64,000 bases of DNA. It comes from Zeus faber (taxonomy: Eukaryota; Chordata; Actinopteri; Zeiformes; Zeidae). Position numbers and translations under genes: made by a program. A model generated the notes under the pieces. That model ran no database searches. It was not told the DNA's origin and saw only the letters and a list, made by a program, of their open reading frames with translations. The DNA lies in contig CAUIJY010000068.1 of assembly GCA_960531495.1 (NCBI GenBank), forward strand, positions 744,001-808,000. Direction: 5' to 3'. Positions 61,448 to 64,000 of the stretch are shown here, in pieces (position 1 is the first letter of the stretch; each line of letters begins with the position of its first letter).

Positions 61448-62614
61448 TGTTATGAACTGATTTGTAATGGGAAAGTACTGTTTGCAGAACAGTTTTTGGC
61501 ACATCTAACAATTTTTTTCTGAAATTACGAGCATTTTCATAAAAACCTGCATGGATGGCAAACAAGGCATTTTCAGGCAATTGAAAGACTGAAAGGATGT
61601 TTTGAGTAAAGGTTTCTGTCATGACTCTCTAGGACCTGCTCAGATAGTGTAAATACTGTTATGAACTGATTTGTAATGGGAAAGTACTGTTTGCAAAACA
61701 GTTTTTGGCACATCTAACAAGTTTTTCTGAAATTACAAGCATTTTCATAAAAACCTGCATGGATGGCAAACAAGGCATTTCCTGGAAATTTAAAGACCGA
61801 AAGAATGTTTTGAGTAAAGGTTTCTGTCATGACTCTGTAGGAACTGCTCAGATAGTGTAAATACTGTTATGAACTCATTTGTAATGGAAAAGTACTGTTT
61901 GAAAAAGAGTTTTTGGCACATCTAACAAGTTTTTCGGAAATTATGAGCATTTTCATAAAAACCTGCATGGATGGCAAACAAGGCATTTTCAGGCAATTTG
62001 GAGACTGAAAGGATGTTTTGAGTAAAGGTTTCTGTCATAACTCTGTAGGAACTGCTCAGATAGTGTAAATACTGTTATGAACTCATTTGTAATGGGAAAG
62101 TACTGTTTGCAGAACAGTTTTTGGCACATCTAACAATTTTTTTCTGAAATTACGAGCATTTTCATAAAAACCTGCATGGATGGCAAACAAGGCATTTTCA
62201 GGCAATTTAAAGACTGAAAGGATGTTTTGAGTAAAGGTTTCTGTCATAACTCTTTAGGAACTGCTCAGATAGGGTAAATACTGTTATGAACTGATTTGTA
62301 ATGGGAAAGTACTGTTTGCAAAAGAGTTTTTGGCACATCTAACAAGTTTTTCTGAAATTACGTGCAGTTTCATAGAAACCTGCATGGGTGGCAAACAAGG
62401 CATTTTCAGGCAATTTAAAGACTGAAAGGATGTTTTGAGTAAAGGTTTCTGTCATAACTCTGTAGGAACTGCTCAGATAGTGTAAATACTGTTATGAACT
62501 GATTTTTAATGGGAAAGTACTGTTTGCAGAACAGTTTTTGGCACATCTAACAATTTTTTTCTGAAATTACGAGCATTTTCATAAAAACCTGCATGGATGG
62601 CAAACAAGGCATTT

Positions 62615-64000
62615 CCTGGAAATTTAAAGACCGAAAGAATGTTTTGAGTAAAGGTTTCTGTCATGACTCTGTAGGAACTGCTCAGATAGTGTAAATACTG
62701 TTATGAACTCATTTGTAATGGGAAAGTACTGTTTGCAAAAGAGTTTTTGGCACATCTAACAAGTTTTTCTGAAATTACGTGCAGTTTCATAAAAACCTGC
62801 ATGGGTGGCAAACAAGGCATTTTCAGGCAATTTAAAGACTGAAAGGATGTTTTGAGTAAAGGTTTCTGTCATAACTCTGTAGGAACTGCTCAGATAGTGT
62901 AAATACTGTTATGAACTGATTTGTAATGGGAAAGTACTGTTTGCAGAACAGTTTTTGGCACATCTAACAATTTTTTTCTGAAATTACGAGCATTTTGATA
63001 AAAACCTGCATGGATGGCAAACAAGGCATTTTCAGGCAATTGAAAGACTGAAAGGATGTTTTGAGTAAAGGTTTCTGTCATGACTCTCTAGGACCTGCTC
63101 AGATAGTGTAAATACTGTTATGAACTGATTTGTAATGGGAAAGTACTGTTTGCAAAACAGTTTTTGGCACATCTAACAAGTTTTTCTGAAATTACAAGCA
63201 TTTTCATAAAAACCTGCATGGATGGCAAACAAGGCATTTCCTGGAAATTTAAAGACCGAAAGGATGTTTTGAGTAAAGGTTTCTGTCATGACTGTGTAGG
63301 AACTGCTCAGATAGTGTGAATACTGTTTTGAACTCATTTGTAATTGGGAATGTACTCTTTGTAAAACAGTTTTTGGCACATCTAACAAGTATTTCTGAAA
63401 TAATAAGCATTTTCATGAAACCTGCATGGATGGCAAACAAGGCATTTTCAGGCCATTTAAAGACTGAAAGGATGTTTTGAGTAAAGATTTCTGTCATGAC
63501 TCTGTAGGAACTGCTCAGATAGTGTAAATACTGTTATGAACTGATTTGTAATGGGAAAGTACTGTTTGCAGAACAGTTTTTGGCACATCTAACAATTTTT
63601 TTCTGAAATTACGAGCATTTTCATAAAAACCTGCATGGATGGCAAACAAGGCATTTTCAGGCAATTGAAAGACTGAAAGGATGTTTTGAGTAAAGGTTTC
63701 TGTCATGACTCTCTAGGACCTGCTCAGATAGTGTAAATACTGTTATGAACTGATTTGTAATGGGAAAGTACTGTTTGCAAAACAGTTTTTGGCACATCTA
63801 ACAAGTTTTTCTGAAATTACAAGCATTTTCATAAAAACCTGCATGGATGGCAAACAAGGCATTTCCTGGAAATTTAAAGACCGAAAGAATGTTTTGAGTA
63901 AAGGTTTCTGTCATGACTCTGTAGGAACTGCTCAGATAGTGTAAATACTGTTATGAACTCATTTGTAATGGAAAAGTACTGTTTGAAAAAGAGTTTTTGG
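62615..64000 (+). repeat. Array continues to the window edge
   Basis: After the large duplication ends, the sequence follows 52410 briefly, then 50690-51920 at offset 12080. It includes an A monomer with ttttgataaaaa, a B/X-adjacent monomer, X (63324-63531), A, B and the first 52 bases of a C' monomer. The array does not end inside this window. Confidence 0.85.
63324..63531 (+). repeat. Divergent X monomer, late form
   Basis: It is the counterpart of the X monomer at 51244 at offset 12080, and the last X before the window edge. Confidence 0.9.

Larger units (their letters stand above)
52506..62614 (+). repeat. Right copy of the large (about 10 kb) segmental duplication
   Basis: It matches 39387-49077 in order and rare variants and is two monomers longer (about 10.1 kb versus 9.7 kb). 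The left limit is the actG/actC base at 39386/52505. The right limit is the cattttcagg/catttcctgg change at 49078/62615. It retains separate D and E monomers at 53534-53951 and separate C' and E monomers at about 61865-62282, where the left copy has single fused monomers. Confidence 0.88.
1..64000 (+). repeat. Tandem satellite array, 208-209 bp monomer, about 307 copies
   Basis: The ten-base start tgttatgaac recurs every 208 or 209 bases from position 1 to 63949 (for example 1, 210, 418, 626, 835, 1043, 1252). Every base of the window falls in such a monomer. All monomers share the same orientation. The 208/209 alternation comes mainly from a T5 (aacaagtttttct) versus T7 (aacaatttttttct) run near monomer base 65. 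G+C is about 35% by hand count of a consensus. No gene, mobile element or unique spacer interrupts the array. The monomer is close to the length of one nucleosome plus linker, as in many centromeric satellites, but I do not recognise the family and infer no function from sequence alone. Confidence 0.98.

Noticed and set aside
7069-63706. A 63-codon minus-strand open frame repeated more than 40 times with nearly the same peptide
   Set aside because: It lies within single A-type monomers and is lost in other types. It has no start context, codon bias or conserved frame across monomers, and variation follows satellite type rather than codon position. It is a by-product of the repeat.
20280-63990. 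CENP-B box in the ttcggaaattatgag stretch of C monomers
   Set aside because: Only TTCG fits. The required A and the CGGG half of the consensus are absent, and no better match was seen in other monomer types.
1-64000. CRISPR array
   Set aside because: The repeats are contiguous 208-209 bp units without short repeats separated by unique spacers, and the features are eukaryotic.
1-64000. Known human satellites (alpha, beta, gamma, HSat) or the short chicken and zebra finch satellite families
   Set aside because: The monomer length and sequence do not match what I know of these families. I cannot search databases, so this is a judgement from memory.
1-64000. Transposon or retroelement insertions, or inverted array segments
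   Set aside because: Each monomer start follows the last by about 208 bases with no extra sequence, and no block reads as the reverse complement of the monomer.
1-64000. RNA polymerase III promoter boxes or a tRNA-derived origin of the monomer
   Set aside because: No sequence close to the B-box consensus was found in any monomer type.

Overview
The whole 64 kb window is one uninterrupted tandem satellite array. The monomer is about 208-209 bp and about 35% G+C by hand count of a consensus. All copies point the same way. Taking tgttatgaac as the monomer start, there are about 307 full monomers from 1 to 63948, plus a 52-base partial copy at the right edge. I found no unique sequence, protein-coding gene, RNA gene, transposon, CRISPR array or inverted segment. 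All short reading frames on either strand are by-products of the repeat.

The organism is a eukaryote, most likely from centromeric, pericentromeric or other constitutive heterochromatin. I do not recognise the monomer and name no species. Almost every CpG in the array sits at a site that other monomers carry as TpG or CpA. That is the footprint of cytosine methylation, so a CpG-methylating genome (vertebrate or plant-like) is more likely than one without methylation. This is inference.

Layout: (I) 1-16462 holds an older and more varied set of monomers built on a 19-monomer, 3959-bp unit. Parts of that unit recur at 3960, 8753, 10629 and 12266 onward with one- or two-monomer gains and losses. 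(II) 16463-19792 is two 8-monomer units of 1665 bp. (III) 19793-22707 is two 7-monomer units (1457 and 1458 bp), the first appearance of the A-B-C-D-E-F-G order that dominates later. (IV) 22708-39386 is a mosaic of 8-, 6-, 5- and 4-monomer blocks, including three 1667-bp 8-mers and two 1250-bp 6-mers. (V) 39387-62614 is a large duplication: 39387-49077 is repeated at 52506-62614, and a 3332-bp (16-monomer) tandem duplication lies between them. (VI) 62615-64000 resumes the same pattern and runs off the window.

Monomer types in the right part, by diagnostic bases: A has gcagaacag, a T7 run and aattgaaag. B has gcaaaacag, acaagcatt and atttcctgg. C has gaaaaagag and ttcggaaa (primed C' has aatggaaaag). 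D has taccgttt, ctatcaag and gagcagttt. E has gcagaacag, ctttaggaac and agggtaaat. F has tctgtaattac and ttcaggaaattt. G has gttatggg, gcaaaagag and acgtgcag. X is a distinct monomer with gtaattggg, agtatttctg and ggccattt.

The main biological content is the record of unequal exchange. It shows as nested higher-order units, hybrid monomers at crossover points, private variants that order the duplications in time, and one divergent monomer (X, 14 copies) that tracks particular units. A short perfect dyad recurs in many monomers and is the best candidate protein-binding site. All comparisons were done by eye, so identities are qualitative.
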